Shown here: positions 15,399-23,901 of the stretch, piece by piece | Layout of the letters: every line of letters starts with the position of its first letter | Numbering within the stretch: the first letter of the stretch is position 1 | Source: Methanobacteriota archaeon | GTDB lineage: Archaea > Thermoplasmatota > Poseidoniia > Poseidoniales > Thalassarchaeaceae | DNA length: 35,489 bases | NCBI GenBank assembly: GCA_002718995.2 | Contig: PBGL02000017.1 | Location: 1 to 35,489 of the forward strand | Reading direction: 5' to 3' | Notes under the pieces: generated by a model | Seen by the model: the letters and a program-made list of their open reading frames with translations, nothing else | What the model was told of the DNA's origin: nothing | Databases searched by the model: none | Position numbers and translations under genes: made by a program

Positions 15399-16151
15399 TC
15401 ACTCCTCTTCCTTCCTCGAGATTCTCCTTAGCCCGACGGCCCTCTCCTCGTCAACCCCCTCCTGTTTCTCAGTAAGAACGCCCAAACCCTCTAGGTGCCT
15501 AGAAACCTGTTCCATTGCCGTCTGACCGAAACCCCTCTTCCTCACCCTCGGAAGTTTATTCCTGCAAATTAGATATGTTTCTGAGGACGAATTACGTGAT
15601 GCGGTGGGGGCGAACCTCTGGACATTGGAAAAGCGGTCCCGAGCCGCTTCAACCAGTCCTTCTATGCCAACTCCCTGAAATGCCTTCGTGATGAAAGTCC
15701 CTCCTGGCTGTAGGACATCCATTGCTACGTCGAGTACAGTGGTTGACAGCTCTAGAGAAATCGCCTGGTCGGTATCGTACCTACCTGTGAGGCTAGGTGA
15801 AATATCACTAATCACAGTGTTAATCCCCCGGCCGTCCAATGCCTCTCTGACCTGCTGGATGGTAGCATAATCTGTGATGTCCCCAATAATCACAGTAGCC
15901 CCATCGACAGGAGCAGTTGCTAGCAGGTCAACGCCAATCACTATTCCATCACCGCCGACTTCCTCACTAGCGACCTGAGTCCAACCGCCCGGGTGACAAC
16001 CGATATCCAATACTACGTCTCCCTTTCTTATTATCGAGAACCTCTCTTGGATATGCTTGAGCTTGTACGCGGATCTCGCGCGGTACCCCTTCGAGCGAGC
16101 TTGGCGACGCCATGGGTCCCGCCTATTTTCCTGATACCAGCGCTTGCTCAT
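15399..16151 (-). CDS. rlmE: FtsJ/RlmE-family 2'-O-ribose RNA methyltransferase
   Basis: The enzyme transfers methyl from SAM to the 2'-OH of a ribose, in RlmE of 23S rRNA U2552 (A-loop). The K-D-K-E tetrad is visible: Lys30 (ARSAYK), Asp116 (VISDISPS), Lys156 (TFITKAFQG) and Glu191 (SSSETYLI). The SAM-binding loop reads DIGCHPGGWTQV at 49-60, where the family usually has (A/C)APGGW, so a His replaces the common Ala. The core ends near residue 200. A ~50-residue basic, Glu-rich tail follows, longer than bacterial RlmE. The ATG at 16151 begins just before the KRWYQENRRDPW segment typical of archaeal members. Target assignment is by family, not proven. Confidence 0.92.
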   Translation of the reverse strand: MSKRWYQENRRDPWRRQARSKGYRARSAYKLKHIQERFSIIRKGDVVLDIGCHPGGWTQVASEEVGGDGIVIGVDLLATAPVDGATVIIGDITDYATIQQVREALDGRGINTVISDISPSLTGRYDTDQAISLELSTTVLDVAMDVLQPGGTFITKAFQGVGIEGLVEAARDRFSNVQRFAPTASRNSSSETYLICRNKLPRVRKRGFGQTAMEQVSRHLEGLGVLTEKQEGVDEERAVGLRRISRKEEE

Positions 16152-16203
16152 GGATACGCGCTAAGACGCTGGGTTATGAAAGGGGAGCGCTCCGGGCTAC
16201 TCA

Positions 16204-17115
16204 ATGGCGCGGATGCGAGACCTACTGCTAGTCGCCGTGATTTCACTATCCCTGACGAATCCTATCGAGGCCCAGGCGACTGAGAATACTTGGTCATCCC
16301 ATGGGGGCTATACCGTTCTTGCAGAGCAATATACAGCCGTTTGGTGCGAAGTATGCGCGGAAGTCGACCCCTGGATGCCTGAATTCACCCAGTCAAATGG
16401 GAATAGGGTGGCTAGGGTGGCATTACACGACGACTTTGATGACCCATTGGGATCTCCAATAACCGAACACAGAGTTTCGAGGTACACCAACAACTCCCCC
16501 ACTGCGCCATCTTTCTGGTTCGACGGTGAAATCCTGTCCGGCGGTGCCCCCGATCGTTCAACCATGCATCGACAACTCCTATCCGCAGAAGGATCGAGAT
16601 CAGATGATACCCGTATCGGGATAGAGGCCTCTTTCGATTCCGGAAATCTACACATCGATACATCACTATCGGAATGGTCATCATTAGAACAAACACAAAT
16701 TTCAATTTTCATCATTGAAGACTCTGTTGTAATAGATGAGGCCGAAGCGATCAATGGGGTTTACCGTCACCACGACGTAGTAAGGGCCTATCACGAGGTT
16801 TCGATAAGTAACGAAGATAACAAATGGTCCTACGGAGGGGACTTCTCCTTGCTGAGTGAAGGCAATCTTTCTTTCTCGTCAAACGAGATCACATCCTCAA
16901 TTGTCGTATCGATTCCCTCGGATATGGAGCCTAGTGAATTGAGCATAGTTGTGGTACATGAGACAATAGGTGGTTTGGATGACCACTCTACCCTAGGGGC
17001 CCTGAAGCTAGATATCGGTGAAGAATCCGGGTACTCGTTGATTAGTTTGTCATTGCCGTTGGCAGTGATGGCGTTCCTGTCCATACTTCCATTCAAAGCC
17101 CGATCTCGGAGATAA
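16204..17115 (+). CDS. Secreted thioredoxin-fold protein with C-terminal membrane anchor
   Basis: A signal peptide (about 6-24, LLLVAVISLSLTNPIEAQA) leads into a thioredoxin-like segment with a WCEVC active site (Cys48, Cys51) after strand VLAEQYTAVW. Downstream a cis-Pro-like TAPSFWFDGE matches the thioredoxin fold. Residues ~135-270 form a beta-rich domain of unknown type, and one transmembrane helix near the C terminus (~277-296) is followed by a short basic tail. The protein should face outward, tethered to the membrane, and act as a disulfide oxidase, isomerase or reductase. VKOR and a TlpA-like protein are encoded about 1 kb away. Its last 23 bp overlap the 3' end of the convergent epimerase gene. 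Confidence 0.85.
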   Translation: MARMRDLLLVAVISLSLTNPIEAQATENTWSSHGGYTVLAEQYTAVWCEVCAEVDPWMPEFTQSNGNRVARVALHDDFDDPLGSPITEHRVSRYTNNSPTAPSFWFDGEILSGGAPDRSTMHRQLLSAEGSRSDDTRIGIEASFDSGNLHIDTSLSEWSSLEQTQISIFIIEDSVVIDEAEAINGVYRHHDVVRAYHEVSISNEDNKWSYGGDFSLLSEGNLSFSSNEITSSIVVSIPSDMEPSELSIVVVHETIGGLDDHSTLGALKLDIGEESGYSLISLSLPLAVMAFLSILPFKARSRR

Positions 17116-18034
17116 GCGCCCTAGCTGTGTGCCTAATCGCGTCCTCTGAATGCATTTCGGGAGTGAATCCAGAATCCATTAGCCGCTTGACATCAAGTGA
17201 TGTTTTCGGAACATCGCCGGCCCAGCCTCTGTCTCCTCCAGTGTATTCAATTGAAACTCCATCGAGACCGCTTTCTTCCACTACTATCTCTGCAATCCTT
17301 CTAACAGAGCAGGTGTCCCCTGTCCCTAGATTGTACAGGCTTACATTTTCCGAGCCACTGTCGATGATGTGGCACATTGCCCTCACACAGTCCTCGGCAG
17401 ACATGTATGACTTCTCCTGCCTTCCATTTCCGAGTACTTCAAGCCTAGAAGGATCTCTTTTCAGTTTGTGAATGAAGTCGAAAATAACCCCGTGAGTGCC
17501 CCTCGGACCAACTATGTTCGCGAACCTATGGACCCACGCCTTTGCTCCGAAAGTTCCCGACCAGGCCGTAATCAGTGATTCTGAAGCTAGCTTGGAGGCC
17601 CCATAGAGGGAAATGGGCATCACTGGACCGTATGTCTCAGGTGTTGGCATCTGATCCGCCTCGCCGTATATCGCTGAGGAAGAAGAGAAGGAGATCCTGC
17701 TAACCCCCGTTTGACGCATTGCCTCAAGAACATTGTATGTAGCCACTGTCCCTTGCTTGAGATCGGTATCTGTTACCTCAGTACCCAATCTTATGTCAGG
17801 ATTCGCCGCCATGTGGTGCACGGTGGAAATTCCATCCATCGCCTCCCTTATTGCATCCGAATCTAGAAGGTCGCCCCTGAAAACCTCGACCTTGCCACTC
17901 CCCTCGTGGTGAGAAAGGAACTCCTCCCTTCCGCTTGAGAAGTTATCAAACACCCTGACTGTCTTACCTCCTGAAACCAAGGCATCGACTAGATGGGAGC
18001 CAATGAATCCAGCACCTCCGGTGACTAACTCCAT
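17093..18034 (-). CDS. NAD-dependent sugar-nucleotide epimerase/dehydratase (extended SDR)
   Basis: The 313-aa protein is a classic extended short-chain dehydrogenase. The Rossmann motif GGAGFIGSH lies at the N terminus, and an acidic NAD-binding residue (FDNFSS, Asp30) follows. The active site shows the SSSAIYGE strand and YGASK (Tyr144, Lys148). The pattern FRGDLLD and the closing EYTGGDRGWAGDVP are common in UDP-glucose 4-epimerases and related enzymes. The substrate could be UDP-glucose/galactose or another nucleotide sugar, likely feeding protein glycosylation or surface glycans. It is preceded by a 54-bp gap to the VKOR gene on the same strand and overlaps the secreted thioredoxin-fold gene by 23 bp at their 3' ends. 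Confidence 0.92.
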   Translation of the reverse strand: MELVTGGAGFIGSHLVDALVSGGKTVRVFDNFSSGREEFLSHHEGSGKVEVFRGDLLDSDAIREAMDGISTVHHMAANPDIRLGTEVTDTDLKQGTVATYNVLEAMRQTGVSRISFSSSSAIYGEADQMPTPETYGPVMPISLYGASKLASESLITAWSGTFGAKAWVHRFANIVGPRGTHGVIFDFIHKLKRDPSRLEVLGNGRQEKSYMSAEDCVRAMCHIIDSGSENVSLYNLGTGDTCSVRRIAEIVVEESGLDGVSIEYTGGDRGWAGDVPKTSLDVKRLMDSGFTPEMHSEDAIRHTARALISEIGL

Positions 18035-18088
18035 GCATCTGCGAAATTGGGGTCAGTCTTGAGCCCATCGGACCCCCGATGAGCCACT

Positions 18089-18658
18089 CTACCAAGTAGA
18101 ATTGGTCCTTCTCTCCCTCATTACGTGGGAAGATGCAAAGACTCCAATCATGGACAGGTGGATCACTGTACAGTACGGGCAGATGTGCGGAGCCCCCTCC
18201 ACCAACAGGAGCTCAATCACCACCAACCAAGCAACGAATGGCAGGCCTGCGATTCCCAAATACCATAGGTAATTCACAAACTGGGGTACCCTTCTCGCAT
18301 TTTGGTCCAGGTACAGGGTCATCATGAAGAAGAAAATGACCGCAAAAGATGCAATTCCTACGACGCCCCATGGAACACCGAACAAATTATTCCACTGGGG
18401 GTCGCCAATCACGGAACCGCACTGGACCAGTCCCTCCGAAGCACACATGCTCGAAGATCCGCTCTTCATGAGTGAATTGTGTATCGACCATGTCCACCCA
18501 GATGCAACTATGCCCACAGTAGTGAATAGGAGGCCTGCAACAATTGTCCCCTTGGTTCCTTCAGAACCAGGCTCATGGCGATTCTTATGCAGTAACGCCG
18601 AAGCGCCCAAAACGCCGACTATGAAAATCCCAAGCTCAAGACTCAGAACTGACATCAA
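18089..18658 (-). CDS. Vitamin K epoxide reductase (VKOR)-family disulfide-forming membrane protein
   Basis: The 189-aa protein has four to five hydrophobic helices and all the VKOR redox residues. A loop cysteine pair is at Cys72 and Cys80 (MCASEGLVQCGSV), with Ser82 of the conserved CxS region. The quinone-side CxxC is PHICPYCTVIH (Cys160, Cys163). The segment NNLFGVPWGVVG matches the family's short GIP helix. Prokaryotic VKOR passes electrons from a periplasmic thioredoxin-like partner to quinone, replacing DsbB. The partner here is almost certainly the TlpA-like gene directly upstream, whose TGA overlaps the VKOR ATG (18655-18658). A second ATG one codon in is equally possible. Confidence 0.93.
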   Translation of the reverse strand: MMSVLSLELGIFIVGVLGASALLHKNRHEPGSEGTKGTIVAGLLFTTVGIVASGWTWSIHNSLMKSGSSSMCASEGLVQCGSVIGDPQWNNLFGVPWGVVGIASFAVIFFFMMTLYLDQNARRVPQFVNYLWYLGIAGLPFVAWLVVIELLLVEGAPHICPYCTVIHLSMIGVFASSHVMRERRTNSTW

Positions 18659-19365
18659 GAATCACCCACCAGTCGCTGCAATGCCGAAGACAACTCCTCT
18701 CCATCGCCGCCTTGGCCCTGATGCTTCAATTTATTCCAAGCCACGATCCCATCTGGCTGTAGGATGGCGGTAAATGGGGTTCCACTGAGTTCCCATTGGG
18801 CGAAAATGGAATTTGAGGGGTCGTCAACATAAGTCCACTGATGCGGGGTCCCGGGCCTATTGAGGCAGTTGTCCCTTCCGCTGTTGCAACCATCCCCATC
18901 GTTATCATCGGTGCCAAATGAAGTCCTGTCCCTGAACGCCTCAACCTCGCTCTTGCTACTATCGTGGTTGGGGATGTTCAGGTGAACGTTGACAGTAACG
19001 AATGTCACCCTATCTTTCCATTGGGAGTGGTACTGGCTCATCTCGTCACCCTCTTCCCAGCAGTATGGGCAATCCGTGTCGATGAATTGAATCAGAATCC
19101 ATTTACTTTCGGAGGAGTTCCCATCCCAGTCCCAATCCCAAATGTCCGACATCCGAAATTCATACCAAGAACCTCCATTGTAAGCATCAGCTACGAAGTC
19201 AGGAGCGCGATTCCCCTCCTCGGGACCTATGCTCACGATGGGAGCTAGAGCCAGCGAAGCGATAACAACTAGGCTGACCACTCCTGCGGTGGACAGTCCT
19301 GCCCACAATAGTGTCTCCTCGCTGTTCTTCGTGAGGTCAGAAGACGCCCCCCTTCTCCTCGCCAT
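18655..19365 (-). CDS. Membrane-anchored thioredoxin-like (TlpA/DsbE-type) protein, VKOR partner
   Basis: This 236-aa protein has one N-terminal transmembrane anchor (about 20-42) and an outward-facing thioredoxin-like domain. It opens with NRAPDFVADAYNGGSW, as in TlpA/AhpC-type proteins. The active site is DTDCPYCWEE (Cys99, Cys102) and the cis-proline lies in LSGTPFTAIL. An insertion near 152-175 contains DDNDGDGCNSGRDNC, a DxDxDG-like calcium-binding loop with two further cysteines (Cys160, Cys167) that could form their own disulfide. It is translationally coupled to VKOR, so together they probably form an oxidative folding pair: VKOR oxidises this protein, which oxidises secreted substrates. 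Other redox directions are possible. Confidence 0.9.
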   Translation of the reverse strand: MARRRGASSDLTKNSEETLLWAGLSTAGVVSLVVIASLALAPIVSIGPEEGNRAPDFVADAYNGGSWYEFRMSDIWDWDWDGNSSESKWILIQFIDTDCPYCWEEGDEMSQYHSQWKDRVTFVTVNVHLNIPNHDSSKSEVEAFRDRTSFGTDDNDGDGCNSGRDNCLNRPGTPHQWTYVDDPSNSIFAQWELSGTPFTAILQPDGIVAWNKLKHQGQGGDGEELSSALQRLVGDS

Positions 19366-19506
19366 GATGCTGCGGCGTGCTCATTGACTTTCAGCGATTC
19401 TATTGGTTGGGCAATAATTACAGCTACCTCCAATAATCATCGATATCGCAGTAATGCCACCTTTCTGGATGCGAACGCTCATTTGGCTCCGCAAGACCCC
19501 GTAGCC

Positions 19507-22500
19507 GTGGACGATGACTTCTCAGTAGACAAGTACTCTCTCGGAGAAGACGACTCCAGGGACGATGAAGAAGAACTGTGGAAGGCATTCTTCGTCAAAC
19601 TTCAACCAGTCAGGGAGGCTGTAGAGGGAGCAAGAGGGGCATTCAGGAATGGTCCGATTGGAGGCGCATTGGATACATTTGGACAGTTAGTCGATGATGC
19701 TGCTGACATCGCCAACTCGTTCTCCAGGAGGCTAACCGAACTCTCCTACTCTGCTATTTTGAGGAGCCCCGGGATTCTAGTTGCGTTGCTGCTGCTTGTC
19801 ACTGCGGTAGTTGGACAGTACGCTACCCAATTCCAGCAGCAGATCGACGGCGACCTAGAAATCTACCTTCCGGATAACGCCGACTCCACGGAGCTTCTGA
19901 TAGAGGTGAGGGAGGATTGGTCTACCGATGTTGTGATGATATACATGCAGACCCATAATGCGATCCACGACTCCAGTCAGAGGACAGACGAGAATATTAC
20001 GTCCGTCGATGTTCTAAAGCAAATGTCATGGATCGAGGGCGACGACTCATCTCCTGGCGGGATTTACCAGAGGGGCTTGGATTGGGATAAATCGGACAGA
20101 GGGCTCAATGACGGCGTTATCTGGGTCCTTTCCCCCGCACAGGTAATCAAGGAGGCAAACTCCTCGTCTTGGAGGTTCAATTGCGCGATGGAGAAATACG
20201 GTTTACCAACCAGCGATGATGAGAGTTGCACCATTGCCAGCCTGAATCCGTATTATGGATACGAGATTCCCGATGAGCAAGACAGGGTTGACGAATTCAT
20301 AGAAAACGCTGGCTCTTTGATAGAGTCGATGGTTAGGGACACAAATAACGACGGCATTTGGGACACCGGCGTAATAGTAATGGGGATCACATTCGATATG
20401 TCCTCCACGGATATTCCACCTAGGATCGATCCGAAACTTGGCCCGGTTCAGGACCATAAGGCATTCCTAGAGTTTACAGAAGAGCTAGTTCATGGCTCGA
20501 CTAGTGTCGAATTTTGTGACCTCTGCCATGTCACCTATGAACGAACTTCGACTATGGACCCATCAAGGCTTGACGACATACCTCCTCGTAGGGCCGTGAC
20601 TGTAACTGGGATCACGCCTGTCCTTCACGACATCTCGGATGAAATATACGTCCAATTAGTTGAGACGATGCTGCCTGCCAGCTTGGCCCTAGTTGCACTG
20701 GCCATGATTATACTCCATAGAAATGCGAAAGTCTTGGTAATCTGTGGACTTCCAATCGGAATGAGCCTGCTTATTACATTCGGTACAACTGTTATCGCCG
20801 ACATAACCCTAACTCCCATGATTATCTCAGCCGGCCCTATTTTGGTTGGCCTGGGAGTGGATTATTCCTTACACCTCACTAACAGGATAGAGGAGAACAG
20901 GGTCGAATTAATCGAGGAGGGCGTTGAGAATGCATGGAAGCAGCAGAGGGACGGCCAAGAAACCGATTCAATAGACCCATGGGACCCACTAATCAGCCTG
21001 ACTGCTACGGTTCGCGCCGCGATGACTACGGGGCACGCCATCTTCCTTTCCGCAGTCACTACTATCATCGGATTCAGCGTCTTGACGTGGGATAGCCTAG
21101 TTCCAATAGAGCCCATGAGGACTGTGGGCACAACCCTCCTCCTCGGGATTTCGGTGACATTCGTGCTATCCATGCTGATGGTTCCCGCACTGGTACAACT
21201 TCTCAGATATAGAAGGGGCACCGAGGTAATGGAGATGTCTCCAATGCAGACGGTATATGTCGCTCTAGCACTGGGCTCCTTGGCCGCAATCGCACTCTAC
21301 TACACAGATTTGATGTCCATGACAAACTCGCTAATCCTATCCTCAATGCTTACCGTGACCATAGTAATAGGGAGCCTGGATAGTGTGTGGGAATACGTTG
21401 GGGAGATACCTGTCAAGGCCACTATCATTGTCCTTCTCGTTGGATCCGTTGCAACTATCGCTGGGGCTATCATTTTCGAGGATCAGATGGGGCAGGGAAT
21501 TACAGGCGGTTCAGATCAGGTTCCTCCTGGGATTGAATCTTATGAGGCCTTGCGAGAATACAGCTACGAGTTTGGTGGTGGCCAGACCAATCTATTCATC
21601 GTCAACGCCACAGCCAGGGGGCCCGAGAATGGGACCGCCCCCATCAGAGACCTTCCCGTTTTAGACTCCTTGGAAGAAATTCAGGCAAAAATCGACAACG
21701 TCGAGAGGACCAATACTACAAGCCTAGTCAATATACTCAAGGCAATTCATGTCGAAATCGGTGTCGATGCCATCGATAGGTCACTCTGGGACATGCTACA
21801 CTCTCCCTGCTGGGATGACCCCCTACAGTTGGAGTGCATCTCAAGTGGAGACGTAGTATTCACCACGGCCACCTCGAGGGAAGACATGGTCAATGTGGCA
21901 TTCGACACACTCAGTCCGGAAGTCAGGTCGATGCTGATGAATGCCGACCAGGGGTCAGGTGAGACCAAGACCCTAGTCTATGCGTGGCAGCCGTACATCC
22001 TCCTCGAGGAGGCCACCCCACTAAGGGACACTATCGACGGATTCCTCTCAGAGGGGGGATGTGAGACCGCTACAATGTGCTACTCGATGACTATCTCGGA
22101 TGAGGGTGTGACCAACTCCAAACTTACGGGAGGGCTACCTATATCCATAGACATCAACGAGGGAATCCACACTGCCCAGAGCGACTCAACCATCGCAACC
22201 ATGTTCATACTGCTGTTTGCCATGGCAATACTGTTCCGCTCGCCAAGAATGGCAATTTTCACCATGACAGCAGTTGCAGCAGTTGTTCTCTGGCAGCCTA
22301 TTTTGATGTGGAGGGCCGATTTGGGCGTAAACATCTTCACCGCAATGATAGGCACAATTGTATTCGGAATAGGTGTAGACGACTCTATCCACATTGTTGA
22401 TAGGATAAGGGACGAGGGGGAGACTCCTGCGGGCATAGTCAGGTCGGTAATGACAACTGGTCGCACTATTTTCGAAACTACAGCTACTACATGCGCTGGA

Positions 22501-22725
22501 CTTGCAGCCGGTCTGTTTGTGGTAATTCCGGGACTCCAGACCTTTTTCCTACTGATGATGGCCCTGATCGCATTAGCACTACTTACCAGCGCTATACTGC
22601 TGCCCACTATCATAGTGATTTACAACGAATTCAAGTCCCGTATTACACTGAATGGATCATGGCTCGATTACGAGGATGTCGGCACAATTGAAACATCCTC
22701 CATCTCCGAGGCGATTATCGAATAG
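19507..22725 (+). CDS. Large RND-superfamily exporter (MMPL / Patched-like)
   Basis: A second RND protein, about 1072 aa from GTG 19507. The frame stays open to TTG 19384 (1113 aa), but the extra residues look non-conserved and a TATA-like AATAATT lies at 19413-19419; TTG 19483 is another option. An acidic cytoplasmic N-terminal region of ~85 residues precedes TM1. Two outer domains, each followed by a helical bundle, give the duplicated RND plan. The proton-relay Asp residues are in GLGVDYSLH (Asp452) and GIGVDDSIHI (Asp958, Asp959). It shares its architecture with the exporter at 10046-12595 but is larger and has the acidic N terminus. Substrate unknown; lipids or hydrophobic compounds are typical. 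It diverges from the TlpA-like gene, and its 3' end faces rnpB. Confidence 0.9.
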   Translation: MDDDFSVDKYSLGEDDSRDDEEELWKAFFVKLQPVREAVEGARGAFRNGPIGGALDTFGQLVDDAADIANSFSRRLTELSYSAILRSPGILVALLLLVTAVVGQYATQFQQQIDGDLEIYLPDNADSTELLIEVREDWSTDVVMIYMQTHNAIHDSSQRTDENITSVDVLKQMSWIEGDDSSPGGIYQRGLDWDKSDRGLNDGVIWVLSPAQVIKEANSSSWRFNCAMEKYGLPTSDDESCTIASLNPYYGYEIPDEQDRVDEFIENAGSLIESMVRDTNNDGIWDTGVIVMGITFDMSSTDIPPRIDPKLGPVQDHKAFLEFTEELVHGSTSVEFCDLCHVTYERTSTMDPSRLDDIPPRRAVTVTGITPVLHDISDEIYVQLVETMLPASLALVALAMIILHRNAKVLVICGLPIGMSLLITFGTTVIADITLTPMIISAGPILVGLGVDYSLHLTNRIEENRVELIEEGVENAWKQQRDGQETDSIDPWDPLISLTATVRAAMTTGHAIFLSAVTTIIGFSVLTWDSLVPIEPMRTVGTTLLLGISVTFVLSMLMVPALVQLLRYRRGTEVMEMSPMQTVYVALALGSLAAIALYYTDLMSMTNSLILSSMLTVTIVIGSLDSVWEYVGEIPVKATIIVLLVGSVATIAGAIIFEDQMGQGITGGSDQVPPGIESYEALREYSYEFGGGQTNLFIVNATARGPENGTAPIRDLPVLDSLEEIQAKIDNVERTNTTSLVNILKAIHVEIGVDAIDRSLWDMLHSPCWDDPLQLECISSGDVVFTTATSREDMVNVAFDTLSPEVRSMLMNADQGSGETKTLVYAWQPYILLEEATPLRDTIDGFLSEGGCETATMCYSMTISDEGVTNSKLTGGLPISIDINEGIHTAQSDSTIATMFILLFAMAILFRSPRMAIFTMTAVAAVVLWQPILMWRADLGVNIFTAMIGTIVFGIGVDDSIHIVDRIRDEGETPAGIVRSVMTTGRTIFETTATTCAGLAAGLFVVIPGLQTFFLLMMALIALALLTSAILLPTIIVIYNEFKSRITLNGSWLDYEDVGTIETSSISEAIIE

Positions 22726-22742
22726 CGTTACCGCCAGTGGAT

Positions 22743-23045
22743 TGAGGCGAGGGTGCAGGGAGTAAGCCCCTTTCTGTTCACCTTTCGGTTAGTCGCATTC
22801 AACTATGCATCCTACCCGGCCCTGTTGATGCCATACAGGCCTGCTTGGACTTGCTCCAGCGTGGTTGCTCGTTCCAGCTGTGTTCGGGAAATCTCCCCCC
22901 TTCGGGTTCACCGTACTCCCGGCACAGTTCGTTTCTGTTGCAGAGCCGACCCTCCCGGATCTCCGGCTTGCGCCGGACCGCTTGCATCATGGAGAGGGGA
23001 CTTTCCTCAGTGTCTAGCACTGTCAGCGACCCTCCTGCTCCCTCA
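22743..23045 (-). ncRNA. rnpB: RNase P RNA
   Basis: This fills the longest protein-free stretch of the window (22726-23152). On the minus strand the universally conserved blocks appear in order: CR-I GAGGAAAGTCC at 23008-22998, a CR-II-like ACAGAAACGAA near 22939-22929, CR-IV GAGCAAGTCCAAGCAGG at 22856-22840, and CR-V ACAGAAAGGGGCTTAC at 22777-22762. Helix P4 forms between CR-I and CR-V (AAG and CCCC of one with GGGG and CTT of the other, plus GAG with CTC). The ends can pair as P1: TGAGG and GAGGGT at 23045-23029 with ACCCTC and CCTCA at 22754-22743. The RNA is the catalytic subunit that removes tRNA 5' leaders. Ends are uncertain by about 15 nt. Open frames on both strands here are spurious. 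Confidence 0.93.
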
Positions 23046-23152
23046 GACGTCCCGTGGCGCCGCCAACCAAGAACCCCTCGGTCGTCTAGATTTCCGAATT
23101 TTCCCATATTCTCATTGGAAACCATCATGCGCGTCTTAGTCGTCGAGATACC

Positions 23153-23857
23153 ATGGCCGATGTCGAGGGGCTCAAGAGAGAAGCCGGAGTTACCGCCTGT
23201 AGTTTTGTACGAAGCGGGATGAAACTGGGCCTCGGAACTGGTTCAACGGTCAAGTATACCATCATCGAGATCGGTCGTATGATTTCAGAGGATGGGATCG
23301 AGGTGGTGGGCGTACCTACAAGCGAGTCCACAAGAGAATTGGCAGAGTCCCTGGGAATTCCACTAATGTCCATTTCAGAAGCCGGGAGTCTAGATCTGAC
23401 CATAGATGGCGCCGACGAATTCGATCCCAAATTTTCCCTAATCAAGGGAGGGGGCGGAGCTCTCACCCGCGAGAAGGAGGTAGCTTTGATCTCAGATTCC
23501 ATGATTGTAGTGGCGGATGACAGGAAAAAGGTGCCAGTTCTAGGTGAATTCGATCTGCCAATCGAGGTTGACCCGGAGCTGTGGTCGGCTGTCTCGGATG
23601 CCATCCGTTCCTCTTCAGGGGTGGAGTCCAGTTTGAGGGGTGGTACGGAATCCCCCTATGTAACGGACAATGGAGGCTTCATCCTGGACTGCAAGTTCGG
23701 CCCAACGATTGTTGATCCGGCTAATCTAGAAGCCCATATTTTGTCAATAGATGGAGTGGTCCAAGTCGGACTGTTCGTGGGACTCTGCGATGCCGTTGTC
23801 ATGTCAACAGGATCAGGGGTGCAGACAATCATCAACCCGGCTGGCAGATTGCCTTGA
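23153..23857 (+). CDS. rpiA: Ribose-5-phosphate isomerase A
   Basis: RpiA interconverts ribose 5-phosphate and ribulose 5-phosphate, supplying ribose for nucleotides. The phosphate/substrate loop GLGTGSTV is at about 26-33. DGADEFD (83-89), with its catalytic acidic residue, is followed by KGGGGALTREKEV (95-107), which includes the catalytic Glu and Lys. The closing segment GLFVGLCDAVV is also typical. At 234 aa it has normal length. The ATG at 23153 starts shortly before the first helix (LKREAG). It is divergent from rnpB, sharing a roughly 100-bp upstream region, and tRNA-Lys lies 44 nt downstream. Confidence 0.96.
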   Translation: MADVEGLKREAGVTACSFVRSGMKLGLGTGSTVKYTIIEIGRMISEDGIEVVGVPTSESTRELAESLGIPLMSISEAGSLDLTIDGADEFDPKFSLIKGGGGALTREKEVALISDSMIVVADDRKKVPVLGEFDLPIEVDPELWSAVSDAIRSSSGVESSLRGGTESPYVTDNGGFILDCKFGPTIVDPANLEAHILSIDGVVQVGLFVGLCDAVVMSTGSGVQTIINPAGRLP

Positions 23858-23873
23858 CTCACACCCGTCGCGG

Positions 23874-23879
23874 TTAAAT
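23874..23879 (+). promoter_or_regulatory. TATA-like box for tRNA-Lys
   Basis: TTAAAT is centred about 26 nt upstream of the tRNA-Lys 5' end, in an otherwise GC-rich 44-bp gap. This is the expected position of an archaeal TATA box, and suggests the tRNA is not only read through from rpiA. Confidence 0.5.
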
Positions 23880-23901
23880 CGGGTAGGCGGCTCCGAGGCT
23901 C

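Noticed and set aside
22080-22613. 177-aa minus-strand frame inside the large RND exporter
   Set aside because: It is antisense to the transmembrane-rich C-terminal half, where complementary codons give long open frames; no start context or family match.
22753-23139. 128-aa plus-strand frame and the overlapping 109-aa minus-strand frame
   Set aside because: Both lie on the RNase P RNA, whose conserved blocks explain the sequence; the translations are Pro/Arg/Ser-rich with no family pattern.
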